DNA of 64,000 bases from JAJPKK01 sp963787675 (GTDB lineage Bacteria; Pseudomonadota; Alphaproteobacteria; Rhizobiales; Xanthobacteraceae): contig CAWBDV010000003.1 of the NCBI GenBank assembly GCA_963787675.1, positions 1,240,001 through 1,304,000 of the forward strand, read 5' to 3'. Positions within the stretch are counted from its first letter, which is position 1, and each line of letters opens with the position of its first letter. Both the position numbers and the translations under genes were made by a program. Shown in pieces: positions 35,809-44,884 of the stretch. The notes under the pieces were generated by a model. The model was not told the origin of the DNA. It saw only the letters and a list, made by a program, of their open reading frames with translations, and did no database searches.

Positions 35809-36863
35809 GGCCCCCGGCGCTGCGACTGCAAATCCGTCGCCTGCGATGCGAACGCCGCGCGGACGGCGGCGATGGCCAATCGCGTCGCTTCATAGGCTTG
35901 TCCCTCCGGCCATCCGGGATCACGACCGTAGCGGGCGCGAAAACGGCTCGCGAAAGCCAGCGTTTCGGCATTCGCGCTGTCGAGCAGCATCGGTGAAACC
36001 GTATAAATGCCGTCGGTGAAATAGCCGTGGCTGTCCCGATATTCGGGCCGGTCGGCGAACTGGCCGGCGAACGAATCCAGCCCGATTGCGTCGGTGCCGA
36101 GCACATAGGCTTTGGAGTTGGCCCGCCTTATCGCCGTCATTGCCACCACGGCGTCATCGGCAATCATGCCGAGGACGATTGCGGGGCGGTCCGGATCGAC
36201 TGCGGCGACGCGGGCAATCTCCTCGAGACCGGCTCGGTTGGTGTAGCCATGGGACTCCACGCCAATGCCAAGACGCTCCGCGGCGCGGCGAAAGCCGGCA
36301 TCGACCGGGCGCCCATATCCGTTGTCCCTGAAGATGATGATCGCGCGTTTGCCATCCAAAATGTAATGCAGGTAGTTCGCGAGCGCCGCGCCCATTTCGC
36401 TCGTGCTGACGACGGTGCGGAATGTCGTCTCGTTATCGGTGACGGCGTCGCCGTGGGCCGTCGGCACGATCGAGGCTATGCCGGCCTCCGCGTAATTGAG
36501 GCCTGACGCGATCGCCGACGTGGTGAGGATCGGGCCAACCACTACAAGAGCGTCGCTTGCCCCGATGTCGTCGGCGATCTCGCGTGCGCCCTCGTCGGAG
36601 CTGTGATCATCGTAAAACGAAACCTCGATGCGCGGCGACTTGCCCTCGGCATTAGCCTCAGCAACGGCAAGCTTGACCGCATCGGACACCGGCTCGCCGT
36701 AATAATTGGAGGCGCCTGTCAGCGGCGCGGCGACAGCAATCTTGAGACTCGGGGTCTGCGCGCCCGCGAGTTTTGCGCCGACGACGGCGCTGACTGCGCC
36801 GAACACAATCAGACCAAGCACTCGAACGCGAATATGTTGCCCCATGTCGAATTGTTGGGTCAT
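35790..36863 (-). CDS. Periplasmic amino-acid-binding-type domain, N-terminal part of the channel chimera
   Basis: 357 residues from ATG 36863 (GAGGA ribosome site 5 bases upstream). A signal peptide ends near AGAQTPSLK. A type-1 periplasmic binding (Leu/Ile/Val, PBP1) fold follows: IAVAAPLTGASNYYG, ALVVVGPILTTSAIASG, DGKRAIIIFRDNGYG, HGYFTDGIYTVSP. No ABC transport genes are adjacent. The frame ends with a short tail (RRGPCANFW), whereas the next frame continues immediately as the ion channel (VREFLVALDG). I infer one original protein of about 775 residues: signal peptide, binding domain, channel. Confidence 0.82.
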   Translation of the reverse strand: MTQQFDMGQHIRVRVLGLIVFGAVSAVVGAKLAGAQTPSLKIAVAAPLTGASNYYGEPVSDAVKLAVAEANAEGKSPRIEVSFYDDHSSDEGAREIADDIGASDALVVVGPILTTSAIASGLNYAEAGIASIVPTAHGDAVTDNETTFRTVVSTSEMGAALANYLHYILDGKRAIIIFRDNGYGRPVDAGFRRAAERLGIGVESHGYTNRAGLEEIARVAAVDPDRPAIVLGMIADDAVVAMTAIRRANSKAYVLGTDAIGLDSFAGQFADRPEYRDSHGYFTDGIYTVSPMLLDSANAETLAFASRFRARYGRDPGWPEGQAYEATRLAIAAVRAAFASQATDLQSQRRGPCANFW

Positions 36864-36957
36864 CGGGTTCCTCGAAGCTGTCCAGTCGCCACAGATTACG
36901 GTGCTCTTTTTCCCCGGCCTCCACGAAGAAACGATGACGATAGCCGATCCGGCAAGA

Positions 36958-37599
36958 TCAGAGCGCGGCACGGAGAAAGATCACGCCCGCCACGGCGATC
37001 GCAGCGCCGGCGAGCCGCACGGCAGCGCGTCCCACCGGCCATCGCGCCGCAAGCTCGATGCCGGCGTAGCCCAATCCAATTCCCGCGAGATGAAGAAGGC
37101 CGGTCGCAATGACGAACCCTGCCGAGAATGCAATGGCATCCGCGCCCGGAGGAAGCTCCGCGCCGTGGGCATAGCCGTGGAAAATCGCAAATATCGCGAC
37201 GACTCCCACCGCGATCACGAGAGGCGCGCGCACGGCAAACATGACCATGAGTCCCAGCACGATGGCGGAAAGTGCAATTCCGATCTCGGTGCGCGGCAAC
37301 GGCACGCCTGCGATCCCGAGCACGCCTCCCGCCGCCATCACCAGCGGAAACGCGACCGGCAAGAGCCACAGCGCCGGTGCTCCCAGAAGCGCCCCCCACA
37401 GGCCCACCGCGACCATGGCGGCAACGTGATCGGCTCCGGTCAGGGGATGCAGAAAGCCACCGACCAATCCGCTTGCCACGTCGCCGCCGCCGGCGTGCGC
37501 ATGCGCCGGGGCTGAACTCGCGATCAGCAGCAATGCGGGAATGACAGCAAGCGCGCGCACGCCGCTTGTGGCCCAAGGCCCGAGATGGCGTCGACGCAC
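36958..37599 (-). CDS. HupE/UreJ-family membrane protein
   Basis: 213 residues from GTG 37599 with a signal-like N-terminus (VIPALLLIASSAPAHAHA) and 6 or so helices. The HupE signatures are intact: FLHPLTGADHVAAMVAVGLWG and FAIFHGYAHGAELP, with metal-binding His/Asp. The family transports nickel (hydrogenase or urease maturation). No hydrogenase or urease genes are visible. It lies 4 bases after the DUF4339 gene and 94 bases before the channel chimera. Confidence 0.85.
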   Translation of the reverse strand: MRRRHLGPWATSGVRALAVIPALLLIASSAPAHAHAGGGDVASGLVGGFLHPLTGADHVAAMVAVGLWGALLGAPALWLLPVAFPLVMAAGGVLGIAGVPLPRTEIGIALSAIVLGLMVMFAVRAPLVIAVGVVAIFAIFHGYAHGAELPPGADAIAFSAGFVIATGLLHLAGIGLGYAGIELAARWPVGRAAVRLAGAAIAVAGVIFLRAAL

Positions 37600-37603
37600 G
37601 TCG

Positions 37604-39526
37604 TTATTTCGGCGGATCGTCGTCGTCAGCGGCTGCAGTCGCATAGAGGTAGCGCAGAAGTTTGACCTTGTCGGCCTCCGGCAATGCCAGCACTGCCCCG
37701 TAGAACGCCACCACCAAATCGCAATACGCCGAAAATTCCTGCGGCGCGAGCTTCTCTCGTTGCAACAGGTCACGTTGCACCGGCAGATTGCTCAAGGCGT
37801 TGAACACCGACTGGATCAGCGGCCGCGCCTCCTCGGCCGTCGGCGCCGCGGCGACCGCCTTGGGATCCGTAGCGGCGATCCTGTCCAGCGTGGTCATATC
37901 GCGGACGAAAAGCATCGGAAAGTCTTTGGCAAGGTTCGCGGTCAATTTGGCGCCCTTGCTTTCGTCGCTCAGCGCGACGCAGCTTTCCGCGTTGCTTGCT
38001 TGCAGCGTCTTCATATAGGTCAAATAAATATCGGTGATATCGAGCAGGACATCGGGTGGTGCGTTGGCGAGGAGCTTCTTGAGGCTCTTGCGCAACGCAT
38101 TGCGGGCAACGGACAGGATCTCATCGTCCGGCACATTGACGGCGGCCGCAGTGAAGCGGGCAACGAAACGTTTGAAGGCCGCGGGATCATTCTGCGCGAG
38201 CGTCGCAACCGCCGGCAATGTCGCAACATCGCGCGGCAAGCCGCTGTCCGTAATCGGCGTCGTTGGGAGCGAGGCAGGCGACATCACGCCCGCCGACGGC
38301 GCTTCCTGCGGTTTCGGTGCAGTGCCCTGTCGCAGATGCCACAACTTCGGAATGATCCCGCTCCAATAAGTGCCGTAGCCAATGGCACCAAGCAGCACGA
38401 TCACCAAGAACGTGATGGCGATGCGTTTGATGAGGCCAAAGAATCCGCCGCCGCGCTTTTGCTTAGTCTTATTCGTGTCCGCATGACCGCGAATTTGCGG
38501 GGGCAAGTCGGGGATCGGGCCGGTCGGCGCCCGACGCTCCATCTTGATGGCGGGTACGGCGCTCCGATCAGGAGCCGTTTCACCTTCGGTATCTGTTTCA
38601 TCATCAGATGGCCGCACCAACCTGAGGTTTGGTGTCCTGCTGCGCCCGTCGCGCGACGGCGGCCGGCGCAGCACGGGCTGCAATTCCTCCTCATCGTCAC
38701 GATCTCCGGCGTGGCGATCATCCTCGTCCTCGTCGCGGTCCTCGACGCGGTCGTCTACGCCGTCATCTCTGAGGTTTCTGCCAAGAGAGGCCGCGCGCTG
38801 TCCTTGGCGCCTCTTCAGCGTGCTTCTTCGACGATCCTTCTCACGCTCAGTTTCCTCATCCTCGCGTTCGTCGGCATCCTCCTCGTCGGCGAGCGCGGTC
38901 GGTTCTGCCAAGCGGCGCGTCCGCGCGGTGGTGGCGCGTCGCTCGACGATCTCCTCTTCCTCCTCATCATCGTCGTCGCGAACAGGCGTCGGCCTGACCG
39001 AGATAGCCCGGCGATCTCGGGTGGTCCGCCGGGGAGCCTCCTCCTCTTCCTCCTCATGTTCATCGCGTTCGGTCTCGCGAAACTCATCGTGGTCTTCGTC
39101 AGCCGCACGATATTTTTCGAGAATCCTTCGGCGCCGTTTGCCGTAATCTTCCTCATCCGGCTGCCGGTCATCATCATCCTCGATGCGCGCGCGAGCCGAT
39201 GTCGGCTGGACACGGGCGCTCGGACGCTCCGCGGGACGTTCGACGATCGGCGTGGGCGCTTCGGGCAGTTTGGCTTGAACCGTGCGGCCCTGCCTCCCCG
39301 CTTCAGGGCTCGCCTCCGGCTGCTCAACCTTCGCCGAAACCTTATCGATCAATCCGGGCACGCTTCCGGCACGATGCCATCTGACCCATCCGAGCCGCCA
39401 GACAACCGTGTCGGGATTGATGACGCCGCGCGAAGCCGCCTCGGTCAGGGCAGAAAACGTAAAGGGGCCATATCGTTTGCCGTTGAGCGAAACGAACCAG
39501 TGCTTATCATCCGGCTGCCCTGCCAT
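37604..39526 (-). CDS. DUF4339/GYF_2-domain protein with long charged linker and one membrane helix
   Basis: 640 residues. Residues ~8-60 are a GYF_2 (DUF4339) domain: HWFVSLNGKRYGPFTFSAL and VWRLGWVRWHRAG. Residues ~70-340 are a low-complexity, strongly acidic and Arg-rich region with EEEEE runs, predicted disordered. One transmembrane helix follows (RIAITFLVIVLLGAIGYG), then a ~250-residue helical C-terminal domain. Being N-terminal to a single helix, the GYF_2 and charged parts are probably cytoplasmic and the C-terminal part periplasmic. Function unknown. Confidence 0.8.
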   Translation of the reverse strand: MAGQPDDKHWFVSLNGKRYGPFTFSALTEAASRGVINPDTVVWRLGWVRWHRAGSVPGLIDKVSAKVEQPEASPEAGRQGRTVQAKLPEAPTPIVERPAERPSARVQPTSARARIEDDDDRQPDEEDYGKRRRRILEKYRAADEDHDEFRETERDEHEEEEEEAPRRTTRDRRAISVRPTPVRDDDDEEEEEIVERRATTARTRRLAEPTALADEEDADEREDEETEREKDRRRSTLKRRQGQRAASLGRNLRDDGVDDRVEDRDEDEDDRHAGDRDDEEELQPVLRRPPSRDGRSRTPNLRLVRPSDDETDTEGETAPDRSAVPAIKMERRAPTGPIPDLPPQIRGHADTNKTKQKRGGGFFGLIKRIAITFLVIVLLGAIGYGTYWSGIIPKLWHLRQGTAPKPQEAPSAGVMSPASLPTTPITDSGLPRDVATLPAVATLAQNDPAAFKRFVARFTAAAVNVPDDEILSVARNALRKSLKKLLANAPPDVLLDITDIYLTYMKTLQASNAESCVALSDESKGAKLTANLAKDFPMLFVRDMTTLDRIAATDPKAVAAAPTAEEARPLIQSVFNALSNLPVQRDLLQREKLAPQEFSAYCDLVVAFYGAVLALPEADKVKLLRYLYATAAADDDDPPK

Positions 39527-39737
39527 CGCACCCTGCTTTCGCTCACGCCGCTTTCAGCCCCCTACAGGCAAATTCAAGGCATTAATGCGCGGCGGGTCAA
39601 GGGCCGGCCGCTGCAGTTTGGATCGGGGGTTCGAGAAAGCCTGGCGGATTAATATCGGATCGCAGTGCAACGCAAAAGCCCTTCTGCCCAGCCAACCGTC
39701 GCTCGCGATGTTTCATTGTGGGACGAATTTCGCCCGA

Positions 39738-42700
39738 TCACGCCGCCTTGGCGCGCTCCGCGATGCCGACCAGTGCACGCAGGATCTGCGTCGTCCCCTT
39801 GAGCCGCTGCTCCGGCGTATCCCAGTCGGCAAAGAAGACGACCTTCATGTCGGGGCGGACCCGCGCATCGCGGCCCTGGTCGCGGATGTAGGCGATGAGT
39901 CCCTCCGGATTAGCGAAACGGTCATCTCGGAACGACATCACGGCACCCTTCGGCCCCGCCTCGATCTTCGCAACATTGGCACGCCGGCACAGCGCCTTGA
40001 CGACGACGAGCGACAGGAGGTGCTTCACTTCGACAGGCATCGGGCCAAAGCGATCGACGACTTCGGCACCGAAGGCGTCGATGTCGCGCTCGTCCTCGAG
40101 GTCCGCGAGCCGGCGATAAAGATTGAGGCGCACCGGCAGATCGGCGACGTAATCCTCGGGGATCAGCACTGGCGTGCCGATCGTGATCTGCGGCGACCAG
40201 CGGTCGGAGATCGGTTCGGCGATGCCGGCCTTGAGGCTTGCGACCGCCTCCTCCAGCATCTGCTGGTAGAGTTCGAAACCAACCTCCTTGATGTGACCGG
40301 ATTGCTCTTCGCCGAGCAGATTTCCGGCGCCGCGGATGTCGAGGTCGTGGGAGGCGAGTTGGAAGCCGGCGCCCAATGTGTCGAGAGATTGCAGCACCTT
40401 GAGCCGGCGTTCCGCTTGCGGCGTGAGACGGCGGCCGATCGGTAATGTCAGCAGGGCGAAGGCGCGGGTCTTGGAGCGGCCGACGCGGCCGCGGAGTTGA
40501 TAGAGCTGGCCGAGGCCGAACATGTCGGCGCGGTTGACGATGAGCGTGTTGGCGGTCGGAATATCAAGGCCGGATTTAATGATGGTCGTCGACAGCAGCA
40601 CATCGAATTTGCCATCATAGAACGCCGACATCACGTCTTCGAGCACGGCCGAGGGCATCTGGCCATGGGCCACCGCAACGCGTACCTCGGGCACGCTGCT
40701 GTCGAGGAAGGCCTTCGCTTCCGCCAGTTGCTCGATGCGCGGGCACACGTAGAACGACTGCCCACCGCGGAAGCGCTCGCGCAGCAGCGCCTCGCGAACG
40801 ATCAGTTGATCGAACGGCGACACCGACGTGCGCACCGCGAGGCGATCGACGGGCGGCGACGCAATAATCGAGAGTTCGCGCACGCCGGTGAGCGCGAGCT
40901 GAAGCGTGCGCGGGATCGGCGTCGCCGTCAGCGTGAGCACATGAACCTCGGCGCGCAGCGTCTTGAGGCGCTCTTTGTGAGCGACACCGAAATGTTGCTC
41001 CTCGTCCACGACCAGGAGGCCGAGGTCACGAAACTTGATGGACTTGCCGAGCAGGGCATGGGTGCCGACGACAATGTCGACGGTGCCGTCCGTGAGCCCT
41101 GCCTTGACCTTGGCGAGTTCGGCAGGCGCGACAAGGCGCGAGGCCTGCGCGACCTTGATGGGAAACGCGCGGAAACGTTCGGAGAACGTCTTGAAGTGCT
41201 GCCGCGCCAAGAGCGTCGTCGGCACCACGACGGCGACCTGTTTGCCCCCCATGGCAGAGACGAACGCCGCCCGCAGCGCGACCTCGGTTTTACCGAAGCC
41301 GACATCGCCGCAGATAAGGCGATCCATCGGCCGGCCCGAAGCGAGATCGTCAAGCACCGCCGTAATGGCGTTGGCCTGGTCCTCGGTTTCCTCATAGGGA
41401 AAGCCGGCGCAGAATTCGTCGTAGGAGCCGTGTCCGGGCACGAGCCGCGGCGCTTCGCGCAGGTGGCGCTCAGCCGCGATCTTGATCAGCTCGGCCGCCA
41501 TTTCGCGAATGCGGCTCTTCATCCGCGCCTTGCGCGCCTGCCACGCGGCGCCGCCGAGCCGATCCAGCTCGACGTTCATCTCCTCTGAGCCGTAGCGCGA
41601 TAGGAGCTCGATGTTCTCGACCGGGAGGAACAGCTTGTCGTTGCCGGCGTAGTGAATTTCGAGACAGTCGTGGGGAGCGCCGGCGGCCTCGATGGTCTTA
41701 AGGCCGATGAACCGGCCGATGCCGTGATCGACGTGAACGACGAGATCGCCCGCCGCGAGCGACGTCGCCTCGGCAATGAAATTCTCGGCTCGCTTGCTGG
41801 CGCGGCGTGGTCGCACCAGGCGGTCACCGAGAATGTCCTGCTCGCCGATCACGGCGAGATCGTCTGTCTCGAACCCTGCTTCGAGGCCGAGGACTGCGAG
41901 CGCGATCTCGAACGCCGGCCGCGCCCGCGCCTGCGGCCGATCCGCGACATTGACGAGATTGAGGAGCGCGTGATCTGCCAGCACGTGGGACATGCGATCG
42001 CGTGCGCCCTCGCTCCACAATGCAATCACGACGCGCTTGCCGGCGGATTGCAGCGCGTTCACATGGTCCTTGACCGCATCGAACACATTGGCGTCGGGCG
42101 TCATCCGCTCGGGAGCAAAGTTGCGACCAGCTCGGGTGCCGGCGTCGATGGTCGCGGCGGCGCCCTCGGGTGCCGCGAAATGCGCGAGCCGCACGAGCGC
42201 CGCGCCGTCTTGCCGCTCGCGCCATTCGTTTTCGGCGAGATAGAGCCGATCCGGCGGCAACGGATGGTACGGCACCGCCGACGGCGCCTCCTGGCGCTGC
42301 GCGAAGGCCTGACGGCGCGCCTCGTAATAATCGGCGATCTGGGTGAAGCGTTCGTGGGCCGCCTCCTCGGCCAGCGGCTCGACGACGATTGGCGTTCCGG
42401 CGACGTAATCGAACAGCGTATCGAGCCCGCCATGAAACAGCGGCAGCCAATGCTCCATGCCCGGGTAGCGGCGGCCTTCGCTGATCGCCGCATAGAGCAG
42501 ATCGTCCGGTGTTGTCGCACCGAAGTTCTGCACGTAGCCGGTGCGGAAGCGGCGGATCGTCTCCGTCGTGAGTTGGAATTCGGCGACCGGCACGAGATCG
42601 AGAGCGCGCATCTGGTCGATGCTGCGCTGGCTTTCCGGGTCGAATGTGCGAATTGACTCCAGGGTGTCGCCGAAGAAATCAAGCCGCACCGGATCGTGTA

Positions 42701-43286
42701 CGCCCGGCGGGTAGAGGTCGAGGATGCCGCCGCGCAACGCATATTCGCCGGCTTCGCGCACGGTCGAGGCGCGCGTATAGCCGTTCAGCTCGAGCCAGCG
42801 CACGATGCCGTCCATGGCGATCATGTTGCCGGGCGCGGCCGACAGCGCCTGTCCCTGCACGAGGCTCTTCGCGGGGACCCTCTGGACGACAGCGTTGACC
42901 GTGGTCAGCAGCGCGGAAGGCTTCTCGGTCCCTTTGAGCCGCGACAAACGTGACAGTGTCGTCATGCGTTGCGCGACGATGGCGGGATGAGGCGAAGCCC
43001 GGTCGTAGGGCTGGCAATCCCACGCCGGAAATTCGAGCACGCTGATGTCCGGCGCGAAGAAAGCGAGTGCCCGCGCAAGCTGCGCCATGCGGGCACCGTC
43101 CCGGCACACGACCAGAAGGCTCGTTGCCGGTGCGTTCGGCTTCGCCGCGACCGCCCTTGCGAGATCGGCGAGGACAAGACCTTCGGCACCATCGGCGACG
43201 TTCGCAAGCGTAAGCGGACGGCCGACTTGCAGCGCCTCGGCCGGAGATCGCGCCGGCGAGCGCGTTCGAACGCGCGCGAGGCTCAT
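39738..43286 (-). CDS. mfd: Transcription-repair coupling factor Mfd
   Basis: 1182 residues, the normal length. N-terminal UvrB-like homology (ISVLEFPAWDCQPYDR), RNA-polymerase-interacting CarD-like domain around GDLVVHVDHGIGRFIGL, then the SF2 translocase with Walker A CGDVGFGKTEVALRA, DEEQ box LVVDEEQHFGVAHKER, motif LTATPIPRTLQLAL and QLRGRVGRS, and the TRD C-terminal domain. It removes stalled RNA polymerase at lesions and recruits UvrA. The ATG at 43286 begins MSLARVRTR; the longer reading upstream overlaps sdhE. sdhE next to mfd is the usual order in this group. Confidence 0.96.
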   Translation of the reverse strand: MSLARVRTRSPARSPAEALQVGRPLTLANVADGAEGLVLADLARAVAAKPNAPATSLLVVCRDGARMAQLARALAFFAPDISVLEFPAWDCQPYDRASPHPAIVAQRMTTLSRLSRLKGTEKPSALLTTVNAVVQRVPAKSLVQGQALSAAPGNMIAMDGIVRWLELNGYTRASTVREAGEYALRGGILDLYPPGVHDPVRLDFFGDTLESIRTFDPESQRSIDQMRALDLVPVAEFQLTTETIRRFRTGYVQNFGATTPDDLLYAAISEGRRYPGMEHWLPLFHGGLDTLFDYVAGTPIVVEPLAEEAAHERFTQIADYYEARRQAFAQRQEAPSAVPYHPLPPDRLYLAENEWRERQDGAALVRLAHFAAPEGAAATIDAGTRAGRNFAPERMTPDANVFDAVKDHVNALQSAGKRVVIALWSEGARDRMSHVLADHALLNLVNVADRPQARARPAFEIALAVLGLEAGFETDDLAVIGEQDILGDRLVRPRRASKRAENFIAEATSLAAGDLVVHVDHGIGRFIGLKTIEAAGAPHDCLEIHYAGNDKLFLPVENIELLSRYGSEEMNVELDRLGGAAWQARKARMKSRIREMAAELIKIAAERHLREAPRLVPGHGSYDEFCAGFPYEETEDQANAITAVLDDLASGRPMDRLICGDVGFGKTEVALRAAFVSAMGGKQVAVVVPTTLLARQHFKTFSERFRAFPIKVAQASRLVAPAELAKVKAGLTDGTVDIVVGTHALLGKSIKFRDLGLLVVDEEQHFGVAHKERLKTLRAEVHVLTLTATPIPRTLQLALTGVRELSIIASPPVDRLAVRTSVSPFDQLIVREALLRERFRGGQSFYVCPRIEQLAEAKAFLDSSVPEVRVAVAHGQMPSAVLEDVMSAFYDGKFDVLLSTTIIKSGLDIPTANTLIVNRADMFGLGQLYQLRGRVGRSKTRAFALLTLPIGRRLTPQAERRLKVLQSLDTLGAGFQLASHDLDIRGAGNLLGEEQSGHIKEVGFELYQQMLEEAVASLKAGIAEPISDRWSPQITIGTPVLIPEDYVADLPVRLNLYRRLADLEDERDIDAFGAEVVDRFGPMPVEVKHLLSLVVVKALCRRANVAKIEAGPKGAVMSFRDDRFANPEGLIAYIRDQGRDARVRPDMKVVFFADWDTPEQRLKGTTQILRALVGIAERAKAA

Positions 43287-43296
43287 GGGGCGAAGC

Positions 43297-43587
43297 TCAT
43301 GGGGCCGGACCCGATGCGTGAAAGCTGCGCAACCGGCGGAATATCGCGAGATCGTAATCGGGCGGCACCGGATCGCCGCCGGTGAGCCAGGCATAAAGCT
43401 CTTTGTCGGGAACCTCGGCGAGGTGTTCGAGCTCGGCGATTTCCGCGTTCGTCAAATCGCTGATCGTGGCGTCGGCGAAGCGGCCCATCAGCAGGTCCAT
43501 TTCCCGGGTGCCCCGATGCCACAGCCGGTAGAGCAATCGGCGTCGTCTCGGGTCGAGGCCGGCGCTCGATCGTGTCGTCCCGGTCAT
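43297..43587 (-). CDS. sdhE: FAD assembly factor SdhE
   Basis: 96 residues of the SdhE/YgfY (Sdh5) family that promotes covalent flavinylation of succinate dehydrogenase. The motif RGTREMDLLMGRFAD is intact. It lies 10 bases before mfd on the same strand. Confidence 0.93.
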   Translation of the reverse strand: MTGTTRSSAGLDPRRRRLLYRLWHRGTREMDLLMGRFADATISDLTNAEIAELEHLAEVPDKELYAWLTGGDPVPPDYDLAIFRRLRSFHASGPAP

Positions 43588-43817
43588 TGCTTTTCCTTAG
43601 TGAAATCTAAAAGCGGCGCGCGCAACGCCGAAAGCCCGGACGGTGCCGGGCGCGGCAGTCATATAGCGAGCGCCGGACGGATTGTCAGGAGGGCAACAAT
43701 GAATGACCCGTGCAAATTCGCATCGCCCGTCACGACTGAGATGTGAACCAACGCTGCGGGCGTTCGCGCCTACTTACCGCACCGCCATCGCCACTCCGAT
43801 CGCGGCGGAGGGTGCGA

Positions 43818-44063
43818 TCATTTTCCCCCCGAGCGGAGGTTGCCCCACGGATCGTATTTCTTTTCGGGATCAGGAATCCGACTGACGCCGTCGCGGAAGG
43901 CCTTTTCGTCCTGCTTCTTCTTTACGGGGTCGTCGACCGGGTCTTTCGGGGCATTTTGCTTTCCCACGCTAGACGCGGTGCCGGGTCCATTGATCGCACC
44001 GTACTGGGCAAATGCGGGCACCCCCAGTACCAGGATCATCGCAGCGGCAAGGAGCGGTTTCAT
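43818..44063 (-). CDS. Small secreted 'DPWG' protein, paralogue 1
   Basis: 81 residues from ATG 44063. A signal peptide (LLAAAMILVLGVPAFAQ) is followed by a charged mature part ending in RIPDPEKKYDPWGNLR. Function unknown. Two neighbours at 44096 and 44412 share the ending, so this is the last of three tandem paralogues on the minus strand. Confidence 0.72.
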   Translation of the reverse strand: MKPLLAAAMILVLGVPAFAQYGAINGPGTASSVGKQNAPKDPVDDPVKKKQDEKAFRDGVSRIPDPEKKYDPWGNLRSGGK

Positions 44064-44095
44064 GCTCTGCTTCTCCCCTCGATCGTCAATACACG

Positions 44096-44344
44096 TCACT
44101 TATTGGCGGCTTTGCCGTTTCCGGTGTCTCGAACCGTCCCCCACGGGTCCACCTTTTTCGCCGCCGGCGTCGGTATCTTATTGACGCCGTCCTTATAAGC
44201 TTTTTCGGCTTCATTTTTCTTCGTGGGATCCTCGGAGCGCGGCTTAACAATACCGCCGCTCGGGCCGATATCGAGCCCGTCGAACTGTGCGTAGGCCGGT
44301 ACCGCCAATGCTGCGACAAGCGTAGCCGCAACGATCAATCGCAT
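44096..44344 (-). CDS. Small secreted 'DPWG' protein, paralogue 2
   Basis: 82 residues from ATG 44344, with GGGGAGAGG upstream. Signal peptide LIVAATLVAALAVPAYAQ, then KAYKDGVNKIP and KKVDPWGTVRD at the end. The middle differs from its neighbours while the signal peptide and C-terminal motif are shared. Function unknown. Confidence 0.72.
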   Translation of the reverse strand: MRLIVAATLVAALAVPAYAQFDGLDIGPSGGIVKPRSEDPTKKNEAEKAYKDGVNKIPTPAAKKVDPWGTVRDTGNGKAANK

Positions 44345-44411
44345 CTCGCCTCTCCCCTTTCGCATGTTCCTTTCGAAGGAAACGGCAGTTCGCTCTACGA
44401 AGTTCGAATCG

Positions 44412-44660
44412 CTATTTGTCGCCGGCGTTGCGGACGGTTCCCCACGGATCGTATTTCTTGTCCGGTCCGGGAATGCGTTTCACAGCATCGTTGAAGGCCT
44501 TATCGTCCCGTTTTTTCTGTTCCGGGTCGACGGTCGCCTGCTGCGGCTTTGGCGGCTGAGCGCCGGTCTGCTTACCATTGCCCGTACCCATCGGCGAATA
44601 CTGCGCATACGCGGGTGTGATCATTGCTGCGACCACCGTCGCGACAAGGAAAATTCTCAT
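44412..44660 (-). CDS. Small secreted 'DPWG' protein, paralogue 3
   Basis: 82 residues from ATG 44660. Signal peptide FLVATVVAAMITPAYAQ, a Gln/Pro-rich middle, then KAFNDAVKRIPGP and KKYDPWGTVRNAG. First gene of the tandem set. Function unknown. Confidence 0.72.
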   Translation of the reverse strand: MRIFLVATVVAAMITPAYAQYSPMGTGNGKQTGAQPPKPQQATVDPEQKKRDDKAFNDAVKRIPGPDKKYDPWGTVRNAGDK

Positions 44661-44884
44661 CCCGGTTCTCCGTCGCTATCTGGCAATACCGGCAGAGAGC
44701 CACGTCCCCAACGCGGATGGCCCCCCGGAAAGCCCTGACTCGCAGAGAATAAAGCGATTTACCCTCGAGTGAAACCGAAAAACGAACGCCGTGCCGCACT
44801 TGCCGCAGTAGGCGAAGACACCGTTCCCGGCTACGGTGGTGCTCCAAACTATAGCGGTCCGCACTGCCCTGAAGCAGCCTCGCA

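Noticed and set aside
37541..39652. 703-codon plus-strand frame
   Set aside because: Antisense to the DUF4339 gene; its apparent hydrophobic stretches mirror the acidic repeats.
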